NCBI GenBank assembly: GCA_026214975.1
Contig: CM047809.1
Coordinates: 32,585,977-32,649,976, forward strand
DNA length: 64,000 nucleotides
Reading direction: 5' to 3'
Source of the DNA: Gentiana macrophylla
Taxonomy: Eukaryota; Streptophyta; Magnoliopsida; Gentianales; Gentianaceae
The position numbers were made by a program, and so were the translations under genes. Under the pieces are notes generated by a model that was given only the letters and a program-made list of their open reading frames with translations, had not been told where the DNA came from and did not search any database. This document shows positions 25,097 to 36,456 of the stretch, in pieces; position 1 is the first letter of the stretch; each line of letters opens with the position of its first letter.

Positions 25097-25421
25097 TATT
25101 GAAATTCAGAATTGAAATGAGAATTGAACAAGAATCAACTTAATTTCCAGAAAGTTACAACGAAGAAGATGAAGTTCATCTTCATGAATTCAAAACAGAA
25201 TTTGGCGGGAAAATCAGAGAATCTCTATCTAAGGCAAACAACTCGAATTTAGCTTTCTACATACTTCAGTGTTCAATTACTACTTCTAATTGCACTTATA
25301 TAAGCTGTAGAGATCCCAACTTGCTGTAACTAACTTGTGTCGGTTGTAACTAACTTCCTAATTTACCATGTGACTAAAATGCAAAATGTAGTCTTCTCAT
25401 GTTGTCCTCTTAGCTTTAACA
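25097..25421 (-). repeat. 3' LTR of Copia B
   Basis: Partner of 29867-30190. A C-rich run (25422-25430) followed by CAAGCTGG gives a G-rich polypurine tract on the minus strand directly against it. Confidence 0.92.
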
Positions 25422-25571
25422 CCCCCCCTCAAGCTGGAATGGTGGAACACCAAGAACAGCTTGCAAAATGTAGTCTTCTCATGTTGTCCTCATGTTCCAT
25501 CTGAGATCTTTTAAAGGAAATGCTCGAAGAAGTGTTGTAAGAATCTGTTTGTTGTGAGTTTAGTCAATATA

Positions 25572-28500
25572 TCATTTGGTTGTTGATTTGTATGAATTGG
25601 AAGTGGTTTTAGGATTTTGGCTTGGTACTTCTCTCTCACAAAATGATGATCCAATATCTATGTGCTTTGTTCTTTCATGGAAAGCAGGATTTTCCACTAT
25701 ATGTAATGCAATGGAACTATCACAAAGATAAAGGAGGCAGATTTGTGTAATTGATTTGGAAGTCTTTGAGCAGATAAAGTAACCACTGTATTTCACAAGC
25801 AGTGAGTGCCATTGCCCTATACTCAGCTTCACTGGAACTTCTTGATACAGTAGGTTGCTTTTTTGATTTCCAAGATATCAATGCTGCTCCTAGGTAAACC
25901 AACATTCCTGTTACTGACCTTCTGGTTTGAGTACAGGCTGCCCAATCAGAGTCACTAAAGGCTTTGAGTGTGAAATGTCCTTCACTAGGAAAGAAAAGCC
26001 CTTTACCAGGTGCTGCTTTTAGGTATCTTAAAAGCCTGTGAGCTGCTTTCATATGAGCTTCATTTGGCTTGTCCAAAAACTGACTTAGTTGTTGTGTTGC
26101 AAAAGCTATATCAGGTCTAGTGTTCCCAAGATAGAGCAATTTCCCTACTAGACTCCTGTATTCTGAATTTGATGGTAATGAAGGTGCTCAGATACATTAG
26201 ATCTGTCTTTGGATCCATGGGTGTAGAAGGCGGCTTGCACTCTGAAAACCAAATTCTCTCAACAAATCCAGCATACTTTCTTTGATTGATTACAATACTG
26301 ATTTAGATCTTGCCACTTCAAATCCTAAAAATATTTGAGTTCTCCGGATCCTTTATTGTAAATGCATTATGGAGCATATCTTTTAACTGTTGTATAGCTT
26401 GCATATTCAGGCTGCCAACTATAATGTCATCAACATACACTAAAAGTGCTATGAAATCTGAACCTTGTCCTTTGGTGAATAGGCTGTAATCATTTTGAGA
26501 CTGTTTGTATCCATGCTCTAGAAGTTTTTGTGTGAGTTTTGCATTCCACTGTCTGCTTGCTTGCCTAAGGCCATAAAGTGATCTATTCAACTTGCAGACC
26601 ATGCCATTTGTATTCATGCCTTCTGGAGGTTTCATATAAACATCTTCATCCAAGTCACCATGCAAAAATGCATTATTTACATCCATTTGATGTAAATTCC
26701 ATCCTCTGATTGCTGCCAATGCCAAGAACAGCCTGATAGTTGTCTGTTTGGCCACTGGTGAGAAGGTTTCCAAGAAGTCAATGCCCTCATGCCTGTAAAG
26801 CCCTTTGCCACAAGTCTTGCTTTGTATCTTTCAATGTCGCCATCGACTTTCTTTTGATTCTCATACACCCATTTACACCCTATTGGTTTGATGCCCTTTG
26901 GTAGAGGAACCAGAGACCAAGTATTAGTTTGATTTAGGGCTTGGAGCTCCTTTCTCATTGCCTCCCCGCCAATTAGAATCTTGAGCGACTAATTTGTATG
27001 AAGCTGGTTCAGTTTCTTTGTTTATGCTACTTATAAGTTCTTGATAATGTGGAGAGACATTAGCATAAGTAATAACATGATCTAATGAGTGTGGTGATGT
27101 TCTGTGTGCAGGATTAGTGTACACATAATCATTGAGATACATAGGGGTGGATTTAATCCTGTTGGATCTCCTAGTGGTTTGGACAGATGTGCCAACATCA
27201 TTTGTATCTGGATTAGATGATGTGTTTGTATCTTGATTCTTTGTCAGATTACTATCATGATCAGAATGATCATTATCAGATCCATTAGGTGCAAAAGTGA
27301 AAGAAATATCAGTGTCAGATATAGGTAGAGGCATGCATAGATCAGTTTGATCTTGTGTGTTCATGTTGTCAATAAAAGGATATGTGTATTCATGAAATGT
27401 AACATCTCTTGACACAGAGATGTTCCTGGTTTCAATGTTCAAAACTCTATATCCTTTCATATGATCTTCAAACCCTAAAAAAACAGATTTACTGCTTCTG
27501 TCATCAAACTTGCCTCTCCCCTGTGAATAAGTAGAGACAAAACAAAGACATCCAAATGCTTTCAAATTATGATAAATTGGGGTTTTGCTATACAACACCT
27601 GATATGGTGTGACATCACCAAGAAGTGGTGTGGGAATAATATTTATTAGATAAACAAAGATGCAAAACATGTAATCCCAGGTAAGGTATAGGCACATTGG
27701 AATTTGTATTCTTAAAGCCCTAGCTACATTCAAGATGTGTTGATGTTTCCTTTCTATTAAACCATTTTGTTGTGGAGTCCTAACACAAGCTTTTTGGTGT
27801 ACTATGCCCTTGGTCCTATAAAACAATTTCATGTTAAATTCAAAGCACCATGATCGACTCTAATCACTTTTATGCACTTGTCAAATTATGTATCGCACCA
27901 TGTTACAAAGCTCTTTGTAATAATTGATTGGTTTCGAGACTTTGCATGCATCAAGAATATCCATGTAAACCTACTATGATCATCCACAATAGACAAGAAG
28001 TAATATTCTCCATTAATTGTTGGAATCCTATTTGGTCCCCATATGTCTACATGTATCAAATCAAAACATGACTGTGAAACAGAAGTACTTATTGGAAATT
28101 TTGGCTTCTTCTGTTTTGCCAAAGGACATATAATACAAGAATGAGAAGGTATTTTAATGCTATTATCAATCATATTCAAGCACTTCATTCTTTCTAGAGA
28201 AGGATGACCTAATCTAGTATGCCATAACAATGTATCAGACTTAGTACAGTTTTGACAAACACTATTAGACACTGAAACACAGCCTTTCTTTGAACTGATG
28301 TGAGGATCTGCCTTGAGAATGTATAACCCCTTTCTCAATTCAGCTGTACCAATCCTCTTCAAAGTTGGTTGGTCCTGCACAAAGCAACAATTAGAGGAAA
28401 AACTGACCAGCAAACCACTGTCAGACACCAACTTCCTCACAGATAGTAAATTGTATTTGAAAGCAGGTATACAAAACACATTCTGTAAAACAATGAAATG

Positions 28501-29766
28501 ATTAATTCTGACTTTTCCTATATGTGAAACCATAATAGAAACTCCATTAGGCAATCTGACAGACAGATCATGCACAGGGCTTATATCAAACATGTTTTGC
28601 AATGAAAAGGTTATATGATCGGTAGCTCTGAATCCATAATCCATTGAAGACTCATCATCAATGATACCTGGCCCTTGTGAAACATTGTTAACAGCTGAAA
28701 TAACAGAATTGCACTGGCTTGAATTAGCCTGCAAGCCCTGAATCAAAGACAGCAAATGATCATATTGAGACTGTGAAATCCCACCAGTGGGGCCTGAGCT
28801 TGGAACTTCCTGACCAGAAAACTCATCCTCATGCTCTTCTTGAATATCTTCAAGATTGACATTATTAGCCATGGAACTTTCTGCGCCCTACCACTACCAA
28901 ATTTTGGGGAAAACCATACTTTCGTAACATTTGTCCACTGTATGCCCCTCTTTTCCACAATATGAACACTGAGGCTTCTTATAACCTCCCTGTCCTCTTC
29001 CCTGGACACCATATCCTCTGCCTTGCCCCCTTCCTTGACCTTGACCTTGAAACTTAGATTGCATAACAGCATTAGAACTACCAGGATATTGAGGCTTGTC
29101 AAATTGAAGCAGCCAGTACCACAGAATCAGTAGCCACAGAATTGTAATCCAACTGTTGCTCATGATTAAGTGCCATTACAAAGCGATCTTAACATTTGGT
29201 AAAGGAATTGTCATCAATACTTGAGACTTAATCGCACTAAAATTGCCATTTAAGCCTTTGACAAATCGGTTGTATAAGCATTATCATAATACTCACGATT
29301 GTTTGTAGTCTTTGGACATACACAAGGGGATAGGCTTCAAGATTAAGCATCGATCCCAAAGAGACTTAAGCCGTATAGTAATCGAATGCATGATGATCCT
29401 TGCTTAGTTTTTTCGATTTCTTCCTCAAGATTTGAAACTCTATAAGCATTACCTCTTCCAAACCTTTCTTGAAGATCAATCCAGATCTCTCTGTTGTGTC
29501 AAAGTACATGACACTTTCTCGCAACACTAGGGACCATGGAGTTAATGAGCCACGAATGAACAAGATCGTTGACTTGCATCCAAGCAAAGATACCTGCATC
29601 ACCAATCTCGGCATTGTTGATGAACCGTCAACAAGATTCAATCTACCACGAGATGACAAAACCTTGGTCATTGACCTCTTCCAATGATTATAATTGTCAC
29701 CTTTCAAGAGAGGACGAACAATGACCAAACTCGGATTATCTAGATGGAATTGGAATTTTCAGCCAT
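25572..29766 (-). pseudogene. Copia B gag-pol polyprotein (frameshifted)
   Basis: On the minus strand gag starts at about 29766 (MAENSNSI). The Copia-type gag N-terminus LLKGDNYNHWKRSMTKVL follows after a frameshift, and a glycine-rich linker leads to a CCHC knuckle CSYCGKEGHTVDKC (about 28920-28960). The protease segment at about 28640 reads DYGFRATDHI where DSGATDHI is expected, so the catalytic motif is damaged. The pre-integrase finger WHTRLGH...CIIC and integrase start (LIHVDIWGP, SIVDDHSRF) are in 27886-28872; the integrase end (PQQNGLIERKH) is in 26924-27832. RT contains YVDD near 26440 (26318-26958). RNase H is in 25720-26139 (SSSEAEYRAM), with its tail shifted into 25572-25832. Several frame changes break it, although the LTRs look young. 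Confidence 0.9.
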
Positions 29767-29850
29767 TGATGAACCTTGAAGAAAAGCGATAATGAAATGA
29801 ATAAAGCGATTTTCGTAAAATTGAATAAGAAATGATCGGCGGATAGCTTT

Positions 29851-29866
29851 ATTGCTCTCGATACCA
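29851..29866 (-). other. Primer-binding site of Copia B (initiator tRNA-Met)
   Basis: On the minus strand TGGTATCGAGAGCAAT directly follows the 5' LTR. It matches the initiator tRNA-Met complement (TGGTATCAGAGC) with one extra base. Confidence 0.85.
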
Positions 29867-30190
29867 TATTGAAATTGTAATTGAAATGAGAATTGAACAA
29901 GAATCAACTTAATTTCGAGAAAGTTACAACGAAGAAGATGAAGTTCATCTTCATGAATTCAAAACAGAATTTGGCGGGAAAATCAGAGAATCTCTATCTA
30001 AGGCAAACAACTCGAATTTAGCTTTCTACATACTTCAGTGTTCAATTACTACTTCTAATTGCACTTATATAAGCTGTAGAGATCCCAACTTGCTGTAACT
30101 AACTTGTGTCGGTTGTAACTAACTTCCTAATTTACCATGTGACTAAAATGCAAAATGTAGTCTTCTCATGTTGTCCTCTTAGCTTTAACA
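29867..30190 (-). repeat. 5' LTR of Copia B
   Basis: Partner of 25097-25421; followed by the GCCAC target duplication at 30191-30195. Confidence 0.92.
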
Positions 30191-30341
30191 GCCACCATAG
30201 GCTTATCAAAAAAAACGATATAGGTTGAGTTGCTGGGGAAGACGAAGATGATTGAGAAACAACAGAAGAAGATGGAAGAACGTTATGAGATTGGTCGGAA
30301 GGAGAAGGAGAAGGAGAAGATAATGATGAATATAGCCACAT
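30191..30341 (-). pseudogene. MATH/TRAF-like gene, 5' end (first coding segment)
   Basis: On the minus strand an ATG at 30341 opens a serine/proline-rich N-terminus (MWLYSSLSSPSPSPSDQSH), typical of the low-complexity start of plant MATH proteins. A run of eight T shifts the frame: with one T fewer the sequence reads FFDKPMVA, which joins VAVEDPSSSRDPASAG on the far side of Copia B. This shows that the element landed in this exon, between the N-terminal tail and the MATH domain. Confidence 0.7.
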
Positions 30342-31360
30342 CGGAGCAAGAATGCAGGGGGTGGTGGCGTTTCTGTTCAGTATCGATTAATTGAATCCAT
30401 TGGATCCAAGAACTTGACTCTAATATCAGTAAGCGCGAGATTATATAAGGATAATATAAGAAACTGAGATAAAATGTGTCATTATAAAATTTTTTTTTTT
30501 TTTAATGTCCTAAATACACAATTAAACCTCAAAACCGATGCTTATAAACAAATAACCATTAGTTTTTTTTAGTAAATTATTTAGATAAAATGTATATTTT
30601 TTTAACTATATGAAAATCAAAATCAATCTAAAGTCAAAGGTTTTGTTTGGTATAATAGTTTCTGTGAATCAAACCAAATTATAATATGGAATAATTCAAA
30701 TCAAATCGATCCAAATCAAACCTGGATCCCCACCTGTGTACAAAAGGGTTATGTGCACTTTTTAACCACAAATTTGGTTTATTGTTTTGTTTTTTTTCTT
30801 TAATTTGGGGCTTCATATATACGTTTTTACACAGATTGGTGTTGTGTATGGGAGGGGATCCCTTTTCGATCCGAACCAATCAAAGTCAACAACCAACAAT
30901 CAGCAAGCAAGTAAATCAACAAGCTTTGTTCATCTTTCTTCTTTCTTCTTTTTATTTTTAATTTTCTTAAGAGAAATTAATTGTTTTACTCCAACTTTCA
31001 AATATACCAATAGGCAAACATAGTTGAAATAAGAGGGGTTGGGGGGAGGGAACTTTGGAGATGGATTAATTTCCCAAAGAAAATTTGGGAAAGTTCTCTT
31101 TGCATATTTTAACTATTATATATTCCGCAGTACATATGGATCAATTATTTTCACCAATTTCTTTTGAAACATCACACCCATAAACAAAACAATCAACCGA
31201 TAAAAAGAATCGATTCTAAAACCGAGAATCGACGTTTACACCGTCAATTATGATGATCCATAATCGAAAACAACATAATCAACGGTGTAAAAAGTTTGAT
31301 TGAGGGGTGATGTAAAAAACAATATATTTAACGTGGTGGTGCCATCAAAGACGCTCAAAG
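30342..31360. other. Intergenic, no gene seen
   Basis: AT-rich sequence with homopolymer T runs (30490-30505). ORFs at 30679-31023 are short, overlap on opposite strands and show no domain. It separates the MATH pseudogene promoter side from the 3' end of the FLZ gene. Confidence 0.5.
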
Positions 31361-32302
31361 CTAAATCGCAAAGATCCCGGGAGAAAATATCCTTCCATTG
31401 TTACAAGAAATTCCAGAAACTTCAATTGATGATCTTGAAGCAAATTCAGAACTACATTTCTCTTTCTCTTTCTCTTTCTCTTTCTTTTCATCCATCACTA
31501 TTTGCCTGTATCTGCAGTCTGTGCTACAAAATGCTTTATCTCCCCTGCACATAGTATTCAAATTCATATCATTATTTCAATTTTCAATTTTTCTAATAGT
31601 GGATTAAGTGTCACTGCTCTTGTCAGAGTAATATAATTCCTCTGACAAATGAAGTAGTTTTACAATTCTGCTAATACCGAAATATTTCGGTATTAGCAGA
31701 ATTGTTATGGATTGAGTGAGAGGTAAGTACCTGTACATATAGATGTCTTTGCCATGAAGCTTTTTTCGACACATATGACAACAACTTAGAAAATCAGAAG
31801 CTGGATAATCTGCAAAATCATCGAATCCAGTCGGAGAAACGGTGAAAATACTTGGATTTTTTCTTGTTGATCTTCTCCGATCAAAATCTCTTCTTTGATT
31901 CTCCCCATCATAATATACTCTTGCAAACTTCTTGTTATCTGGGCCAATCCCAGTAACAAAAGTGTAATCTTCCAAACTGTTTACTTCATGATCATCTATA
32001 ACTCCTCTGTTTGCAGTTGAATTTTTGGGGGAATTCACCGGAATCGGATTTGATCGCGGGCTCGAACTCCGGCGACATATAACCTTGCTGGCCGGAGCTT
32101 GTCTTCCACCATCAACGTATTTTTCCATGGCAGCTACTATTCCTAGTCCAATTCCATTAAGATCGTGGTTTATAGGTCCTCTTGGAGATAGAATTTTGCA
32201 ATCTGAAGGATATTTTGAGCTACCGGAGGCATCCCGGAAACCGCTGGACATGATTGAATTTGTAAACTTTCCGATCACTGGAGCCGGCCTCTTAGTTAAC
32301 AT
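31361..32302 (-). CDS. FCS-like zinc finger (FLZ/DUF581) protein, two exons
   Basis: The only host gene that reads through intact. Exon 1 is 32302-31731 and exon 2 is 31544-31361; the 186-bp intron begins GTACTT and ends GTGCAG. The joined frame has 252 codons including the stop. The zinc finger spans about residues 174-202: CHMC (Cys175, Cys178), then DIYMYRGDKAFCSTDC crossing the splice (Cys197, Cys201), with the diagnostic FCS. Upstream motifs GIGLGIVAAME and LEDYTFVTGIGPDNKKF are the conserved N-terminal blocks of this plant-specific family, whose members bind SnRK1 kinase and act in stress and sugar signalling. The start MLTKRPAPVIGKF is preferred because FLZ proteins usually begin with such a basic segment; an in-frame ATG at 32416 would add 38 residues without homology. 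Exon 2 encodes a KEKEKEK stretch from a hexamer microsatellite. Confidence 0.88.
31450..31492. repeat. CTTTCT microsatellite in FLZ exon 2
   Basis: Several repeats of TCTTTC-type hexamers. They translate in frame on the minus strand to alternating Lys-Glu after MDEKKEK. The period is a multiple of three, so length changes alter the protein without breaking the frame. Confidence 0.85.
31662..31705. repeat. Perfect 44-bp palindrome in the FLZ intron
   Basis: Two 22-nt arms with no spacer, the left arm ACAATTCTGCTAATACCG followed by AAAT and its exact complement. It lies 25 bp inside the donor splice site of the FLZ intron. Transcribed RNA could form a hairpin, and DNA could extrude a cruciform. 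It may be a MITE relic, a regulatory hairpin or an assembly artefact. Confidence 0.9.
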
Positions 32303-33002
32303 GGTTGTAGTTATATATATAGCTAAAGAATTATGAAAAAAATTATACTGATTTAACAAATATATTGCAGATGAAGTGTTTGATGGAGTTGCTAGACTTA
32401 GAACAATAAAGCCCATGGTTTAGTTGCAATTATAGGAGTGCGCTCATAGAAAGCGACAAAATAAAATGATTGACACAATTTCTTTCATTATTAAATCTAG
32501 GTTTTTCAGGAAAATTTATTCATGACTTAGGAACTATTACGCAAAAGATTCCACTACGCATTTTCATACACTGACATGCAGATTCCATCTCGTAAAATGT
32601 GTGTATTAATCTGATCCTCGCCACGTAAATCAGCTCTTCTATAAATGAGATTCTCTACAATATAGAACCTCGCGTTTTTAGACTTAAAAGACATGGAAGA
32701 TTTTTCTTTCCTTTTTTTTAAATTTTTTTTTTGAAGGTTATTATTGTTATTAATATATTTTCATTTAAAGGCTACTACTATTTACAATATTTTTATACCA
32801 ATAAGAATAATATATACTGTACTTCATTAATTAAAATATTATAATCATAACTAATAATATTAAATATGTTATGTCAATTATTATAACACGATTATTTTGA
32901 TTGTAGATACCTTTTTATTTAATTAAATCTGATGAAGAATGGGGCATTTGTTATAATATATTTTTTACGGTTGCATTGTTATAATATTGGTTAATGGGTA
33001 TT
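32303..33002. promoter_or_regulatory. Upstream region of the FLZ gene, no other gene
   Basis: AT-rich DNA upstream of the minus-strand FLZ start. TATATATA at 32311-32320 is too close to the chosen ATG to serve as its TATA box, so the transcript start must lie further right. A SINE and a LINE begin about 700-950 bp upstream. I see no other coding signal. Confidence 0.4.
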
Positions 33003-33013
33003 CTTTCATTCAT

Positions 33014-33143
33014 TTTTTTTTCTAATACGAAAGGATAACGCACACATCCATTAATTCGTCTTAAACTGGATTCGAAGTCTGGTCTCCTCATTGGGTAGCC
33101 AGGTTAGACAATAATGAAAACCACTAGAGCAATGTATCAAGTA
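33014..33143 (-). mobile_element. tRNA-derived SINE, copy 1
   Basis: A 130-bp body flanked by an exact 11-bp duplication, CTTTCATTCAT (33003-33013 and 33144-33154). On the minus strand it starts with an A-box-like GCTCTAGTGGTT, has a B-box-like ACTTCGAATCC about 60 bp later and ends in an A-rich tail (T run at 33014-33022 on the plus strand). This is the structure of an RNA polymerase III SINE moved by LINE machinery. Confidence 0.8.
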
Positions 33144-33259
33144 CTTTCATTCATACTTATATGGAATAAATGTTCTCACACACTACATCATATTCATTTT
33201 ATTTCATTCGAAACTTGATAAGCCTAAACAAAATCTTTATTAAAATTTATTCTTTGAAT

Positions 33260-33995
33260 AAGGTTCCTTTCACGTACAGTCATGACGGACCTTAGGCCGA
33301 TCTCTTTATGCAACTCGGTGAACAAGTTGATCTCTCGGGTAATGATGAACAGGCTCAATCGGGTAATCAGGGATGTGGTGTCCGGGAATCAGAATGCCTT
33401 CGTGTCTGGGACATTGATTACGGACAATGTTATGATCGCGTTTGAGGCTTCCATTCTCAGAAGACGGGGCTGCAATAGTGTCACAATCATGCTGCTCTTA
33501 AGCTGGATATGGCTAAGGCTTTTGACAGGCTGGAGTGGCAGTATCTATGGGTAGTGATGAATCGTATGAGGTTCCCTCAGGTTACGATAGATCTTATTCG
33601 GAGATGTGTGACCTCAGTAACGTACATGGTGCTGCTGAATGGACGACCAAGCCGGTCTATTAATTCCACACGGGGAATCAGGCAAAGGGATCCTCTGACA
33701 ATGTTCTGTGCAGTGGGGCTTACGGCGCTTAATAACATATACAATGCTCAGGGACTACTTCGAGGTATTCGGTTTAGGTCAGTAAGGGAGATGAAGGCGT
33801 CGCATCTTTTGTTTGCAGATGATAGCATGCTCTTTTTTGAGCTGGCGGAGGGGGCGGTCGAGAATCTGTTGGACCTTTTTGCGAGGTATGAGGCTCTCTC
33901 GAGCCAAGCTATCAACTTTCACAAGTCTAGTATGTACTTCAGTAGTGTGGTGTCGGAGGAGGAAATAGAGCAGTGTTGGTCCGTAATGCAAGGAT
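33260..33995 (+). pseudogene. LINE reverse transcriptase, first segment
   Basis: RT blocks are visible in order: LRPISLCNSVNKLISRVMMN, QNAFVSGTLITDNVMIAFE, then a one-base shift to MAKAFDRLEWQYL, LNGRPSRSINSTRGIRQRDPL (RT block with GIRQRDPL) and HLLFADDSMLFF, where FADD is the catalytic motif. It ends at VMQGL where the solo LTR was inserted. The frameshift near 33500 makes it non-functional as read. Confidence 0.9.
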
Positions 33996-35391
33996 TGTGA
34001 GAGTTCAGAAGGGGGGTGAATGAACTATCTTCTACTGTTGGAGTTTCTCACTTAATGATCAATACTGATCAGTAGACAGACTAGTAAAGTACTCGTCTGG
34101 TTTTACTGAGCTGGTTAAAGTCAAAAGGTGAGTGCAGGGGAATAATGATATAGTTCAAAATAAGCCTTGGCTTGGTTTTGATGTTGAGTTGTGTCTTTAT
34201 GGAATATGCAAGTCTGAGAAAATTAAGTCTTTGAATGTAAATGAGACATGAAGTGTTATCGATATTCGGAGTGGCGTAATTTCCTACGTGACCGCTTCTC
34301 CTGTCTTAGGAGGTATCACTATTGTACTCTACACCGATACAATGGGTAAGTGTCCTTGACACCCCACAGATGCTTCACACTCAAAATAGTCAGTCATTGA
34401 CACCCCACATATGCTTCAATTGTCTATTTGCACGCAGCTCGTCTAAAGAACTCCCTATCTCCAATGACTCGTCTGTTCTTCTGTTCCTTCACACCCCGTA
34501 GATGCTTCAACAGGTATCCTGACTTCCTGGTGATTGATTGTTGAAAGTAGTGGGTGTTGTGTCAAATTAATGATACAAAGATGAGAGCTTTTGTTGAATC
34601 TGACTTTGAAGTTTCGGTTGCAGCTCTCTTCATGAAGTAGATCACTAGATGTTTTCTTTAAGCTTCGTTGATGTTGATCTGCTTGATTTCTAGATCAAGA
34701 TTGGTAAGCTTTTGTGATGATCTTGTTATTCTAGAGATTGAATCAGAGATAGCTTTTTAGATATCTTAAGAACTATTCCAGAACTCCTCTTTCAGTTGCT
34801 CTTCCTTGTGCTTTTATACTCTCTGTAGGGTAGGTTTTCCGTTGAGTAAATGAGTGGTCCTCATTTATTGCTGAGTTGTCATTCAATTCAAAAAGGCTAG
34901 TTCATCTTTTGCCCGTTAGAAGCTTGTACTTGATGGCTTCTAGAATGCAATCTTTTAGCATTAAAGGCTATCTCTCCAATTTTATGATTTTGTAGCCGTT
35001 TGATAAAATGTTGATCATATGGATGGCTACACGCCCTTTGATTTATCACTTCAAATTTCATTTAGTCACTTAGTAGCATAGTTGTATTTCTAGTCTGATC
35101 CTTGACTAGTCTGGTTCTTGAATGCTTTACTCGTCTACTTGCTTGCTGGTCTGTTTTGCCCTTGTAAAAACTCTGACTTCTGGATGAGTAGTCTTCTTGA
35201 TGGATGAGAGTCTGGTATTCTGAGTCTTCAAGCCTAGACTAACTTAGACTATATTTGATTAAGTGCAAATACAAGCAACGTCTGACCAATCCTATACAAT
35301 TCGCATGTCAGACTACTATGCAAACTTATACTTGGTCTTCTAAACAACTATTTTGGTATCATCAAAACTTCTAATATTTTGGGACCTAACA
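33996..35391 (+). mobile_element. Solo LTR (SIRE-like) nested in the LINE
   Basis: About 1396 bp, beginning TGTGAGAGTTCAGAAGG and ending GGACCTAACA. It interrupts the LINE frame between VMQGL and QASDVLQIPHGD. The GAAGGGGGGTGAATGA motif and CTAACA terminus match the solo LTR at 1224-2605, so they are one family. No clear target duplication is visible. No ORF of note. Confidence 0.75.
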
Positions 35392-36456
35392 GCAGGCATC
35401 GGATGTGCTGCAAATCCCGCATGGTGACTGTACGGGAAAATACTTAGGCCTCCTTATTTGACGGGTTGGAAAAAATGGCAAGTCTTCACTTATTACGGGA
35501 ATGGATCTGGAAAAAACTCTCAGGGCGGAGGACAATCTGCTCTCCCCGGAAGGAAAGATGTAATGATAAAGTTTGTATTACAGGCCATTCCGACATTCAT
35601 TATGCAATGCTTTAAGGTTCCTTGTACCATAGTCCAGGAGCTAGATAAGGAGATTCGAGGCTTTTTATGGGCGGACACGGAGCAGCGGAGGAGGGTTCAT
35701 TGGAAGAGTTGGGAGATTTTTTTGCCTGCATAAGAATTTTGGAGGGTTAGGGTTTCTAGACTCAGAGTGCTTTAACATTGCCCTTTTGGCCAAGCAAGTG
35801 TGGCATCTGCTGACCCTCGTTTCTGGCTACTCAGGTGTTGAGAGCTAAGTCTTATAGGGAGTCTACCTTTTTGGCGACAGGTTTGATGGCTAGGCCCTCA
35901 TTCATCTGGCGTAGTATTTTGGAGGGACGGGACCTCCTGCTGAATGGCCTGTGTTGGAGGGTTAAGGACGGATCATCAATTTTTATTTTCTTGGATGCAT
36001 GGACTACACGGGGGCCAACCTTTCGGATTCCCTTTGCAAGCCACGACTGCCCTGTGGGGAGCAAGGTTGCAGTTTTGTTGATCCCAGTGATGTGGATGTG
36101 GAATGCTCAAAGAGTGAGAGAGTGGTTCCGCTCCCGGGAGGTAGATGTCATTTTAAGTACTTCTGTGGCACAAGGGCATCATGTAGATAGGAGGGTATGG
36201 CACTATGATCGGCGGGTTGTTTACACAGTCAAATCCAGGTATCACTTGACAGTCTCTCTGTATTGTTTAGGCGGCGCTAACGCGGGAACATCAACGTCAG
36301 GGGATGTGGATGGTGTTTGGAGGCAGTGTTAGCGCCTTTCTCTTCAGCCATGCATTGCCCATTTCTTATGGAGTAGTTTACACGACTGTCTCCTGATTGC
36401 ACAAAACTTAACAAAGCGAGGGCTAAGGGATAATAGAAGTTTGGCATGTGGACAGG
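35392..36456 (+). pseudogene. LINE pol, second segment (RT thumb and zf-RVT region)
   Basis: Continues the LINE with HGDCTGKYLGL and the characteristic VLQAIPTFIMQCFKVP (about 35570-35620), FLWADTEQRRRVHWKSW, then SFIWRSILEGRDLLLNGLCW and a zf-RVT-type end GLRDNRSLACGQ. Several frames are used. The frame breaks at 36456 where the Tat-like LTR begins. Confidence 0.85.

Larger units (their letters stand above)
25097..30190 (-). mobile_element. Complete Copia retrotransposon B inserted in the MATH pseudogene
   Basis: A 5094-bp element with direct LTRs 25097-25421 and 29867-30190 (about 325 bp), which are nearly identical with only a few differences seen by eye, so the insertion is young. On the minus strand the LTR begins TGTTAAAGC and ends CAATA. 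A GCCAC duplication flanks it exactly. The polypurine tract and primer-binding site are in the expected places. The domain order gag-PR-IN-RT-RH defines Copia. Confidence 0.95.

Noticed and set aside
32025..32336. Plus-strand ORF of 103 codons opposite FLZ exon 1
   Set aside because: Antisense shadow of a recognised FLZ exon.
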